A DNA stretch of 64,000 nucleotides. Source: Siphonodentalium dalli. Taxonomy: Eukaryota; Mollusca; Scaphopoda; Gadilida; Siphonodentaliidae. Location of the stretch: contig CP136062.1 in NCBI GenBank assembly GCA_032622095.1, positions 225,570,578-225,634,577 on the forward strand, read 5' to 3'. A program made the position numbers and the translations under genes. Below the pieces are notes generated by a model. It saw nothing but the letters and a program-made list of their open reading frames with translations, had not been told where the DNA came from and did no database searches. This document shows positions 62,297 to 64,000 of the stretch, piece after piece (position 1 is the first letter of the stretch; each line of letters opens with the position of its first letter).

Positions 62297-62697
62297 TTAA
62301 CCCTTTACCCAACAAACCGGCCAAAACCGGCCAAATAGAGCTTCAACAGCCTAAAATATCTTCGGTCTGTCTCAATAGAACCATACAAATATGGATATCA
62401 TTGGAACCGGCTCCTTGACCACATTGTGATAGTTACAGTTATGCCCTGTGCCAATGCATTCTCTTATATATGCGAGTCGACCATAGGTCGCCTCGCATAT
62501 ATAAGAGAATGCATTGGCCTAAAAAAAATCTTTTTTTAACACTTTTTTACTATTTTTTCTTGCATTCTTTAACAATTTTATAATTTTTAATGAGTTAAGC
62601 CAATGCATTCTCTTATATATGCGAGGCGACCTATGGTCGACTCGGGTATATAAGAGAATGCATTGGCACAGGGCCGTTCTGTTGGGTAAAGGGTTAA
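62297..62697 (-). mobile_element. MITE-A copy 3 (inverted)
   Basis: TTAACCCTTTACCCAACAAA and tctgttgggtaaagggttaa flank the same internal order as copies 1 and 2, reversed (ggaaccggctccttgaccac first). Both core hairpins are present. Confidence 0.92.
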
Positions 62698-62884
62698 CAT
62701 CATTAATTACAATTACTTGACAATGTAATTAATTACTTTTCAATTATTTTACTGAAACTTTCAACTTTATCATATTTTTGATTGTTTTTTCATAGATATT
62801 ATGCATCAATTGGAATGCATGCGAGAAAATAAAAGCTAAATATTTATTGAAACAAATACACATAAAACAGGGTCTATACCCAAT

Positions 62885-63145
62885 ATTTTGGTCCCAAAAC
62901 AGCATGATGAAATCTCAGCATGGTCCCAAAACAGCATGATGAAATCTCAGCATGGTCCCAAAACAGCATGATGAAATCTCACCATGGTCCCAAAACAGAT
63001 TGATGAAACCTCATCATGGTCCCAAAACAGATTGATGAAACCTCATCATGGTCCCAAAACAGCATGATGAAACCTCACCATGGTCCCAAAACCTCATGCA
63101 TGCAACCTCATCATGGTCCCAAAACCTCATGCATGCAACCTCGTT
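62885..63145 (+). repeat. 32-bp minisatellite, about eight units
   Basis: The unit is atggtcccaaaacagcatga and tgaaatctcagc, with later units changing to aacctcatc and aacctcatgcatgc. Confidence 0.95.
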
Positions 63146-63377
63146 AATGGCGATTCATGTTGCAAATTTATTTAATCAGTATGAAATAATTGTGGTATGA
63201 TTTTATAAACTTGGTCCGAACATATCAATTGTCATGTCTCATACTTATACTCTTTTAATATAATATAAATGGATATTGGTCAACTTAACATCAATTTCTG
63301 GATTAAATTTCCGATTCATAGAAGATCGTCTTGATGAATTGCGTTGATAAACTCAGTGAAAATGTGTTAATTATGCT

Positions 63378-63968
63378 TTAAAGGGGTACTGTACGCCAAA
63401 TGTTGTTGTTGGTTTCTATAGTCTCCGAGTCAGAGAATAAGGTAACAATTTTTTCATTATTTGAAAGTCTGTTGAGTACGAAGTAGTGTTACGGATGACA
63501 AATTTACCGGAATGCAAAAATACAAATTGTCGTTGTCGAGTAATTTTTGTACAGTTTTCAACCAAATGAATCAAATAAAAGTTATATTATAGGCATACTA
63601 GTCCAATATAATCATTTAAGTTATTGTATCGTCGCTAGTCAGTGAGTGACTTGAGTGTTCTCCCCGTATCATTATAATATTTTAAGCAATCGTGTGTGCG
63701 ATCGGTTTAACATCCAGTATCCCTCAATTACTTTATTTTGATTACGGAAATTCGTAATTTAATTGACACCATTTTATGGCTCCAGTCATAAATTCAATTT
63801 ATATCAAATTATTAACTTTTAAATTATTAAATTTTAAGATAGCATATTAACCTGAGCGTTTACAGAATACATCTTCGACTCAAATTACTTATGTTTCTAT
63901 ATATTATCGATATTAGATCGTTGTTGTCACTGGAAATTTAATGCAAATGGCGTACAGTACCCCTTTAA
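63378..63968 (+). mobile_element. MITE-I copy 3
   Basis: The ends are TTAAAGGGGTACTGTACGCC and GGCGTACAGTACCCCTTTAA. It is highly similar over its length to the copy inside the LINE (15602-16177), indicating recent common origin. Confidence 0.92.
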
Positions 63969-64000
63969 CTGAGTGATTTTTTTAATGAAATAAATTACAT

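Overview
The window is nuclear DNA of an animal. It is AT-rich, has GT-AG introns, no operons, and is crowded with minisatellites and non-autonomous transposons. The one gene I can reconstruct is an invertebrate LBP/BPI-family gene. The mix of repeats (palindromic MITEs, CR1/Jockey-group LINE pieces, a Ty3/gypsy piece, a tRNA-Ser-like SINE) would fit a marine lophotrochozoan such as a mollusc; that placement is inference. 

Main gene: thirteen exons on the + strand, from 3328 to 49891, chain together with consistent splice phases and canonical GT/AG ends. They give 466 residues plus a stop. The protein has the LBP/BPI/CETP layout, including two cysteines exactly 40 residues apart, as in BPI (Cys135-Cys175). 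Unusually for a secreted family, it ends in a hydrophobic tail that looks like a GPI-anchor signal. The 5' exon with the signal peptide is not in the window, or was not recognised. A second + strand gene is represented by at least its terminal exon at 61717-61899 (acidic, then six cysteines). A 97-residue secreted-looking cysteine-rich ORF lies antisense in the last intron of the LBP/BPI gene (46213-46506). 

Layout: 1-3.3 kb holds a broken LINE 3' end, a 30-bp minisatellite and MITEs. 4.3-10.8 kb is a giant 28-30-bp array inside an inverted-repeat element (intron 1 of the visible gene). 11.3-12.6 kb is a triplicated unit. 13.2-17.8 kb holds a MITE, a LINE split by a MITE, and a gypsy pol fragment. 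18.2-19.1 kb is a long foldback. 20-22.8 kb holds 70-bp and 46-bp arrays. 23.8-27.6 kb is MITEs. 27.6-29.6 kb is a 33-bp array with an insertion. 29.6-45.2 kb has short exons scattered among dozens of MITEs and a 51-bp array. 47-48.2 kb is a CGTGGCCACG-bounded element. 49.7-51.1 kb is the terminal exon and 3' flank. 52-53.5 kb is a pair of inverted minisatellites forming one foldback. 54-64 kb holds more MITEs, a GGGCGAGCTGGCCC-bounded element, the second-gene exon and two minisatellites. 

MITE families named here for cross-reference (by ends): A = TTAACCCTTTACCCAACA; B = TTAACCCTTTCATGAC; C = TTAACCCTTTCAGTGCCA; Q = TTAACCATTTCTATACTAAA; H = TTAAAGGTACTCAATCCGAT; I = TTAAAGGGGTACTGTAC; D = GTGACCCGCCATGTC; E = TA/CAGTAATGCCC. 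A, B, C and D all carry the same internal palindromic core (CCAATGCATTCTCTTATATA and its mirror), usually as two hairpins. This is the most unusual repeat structure in the window.
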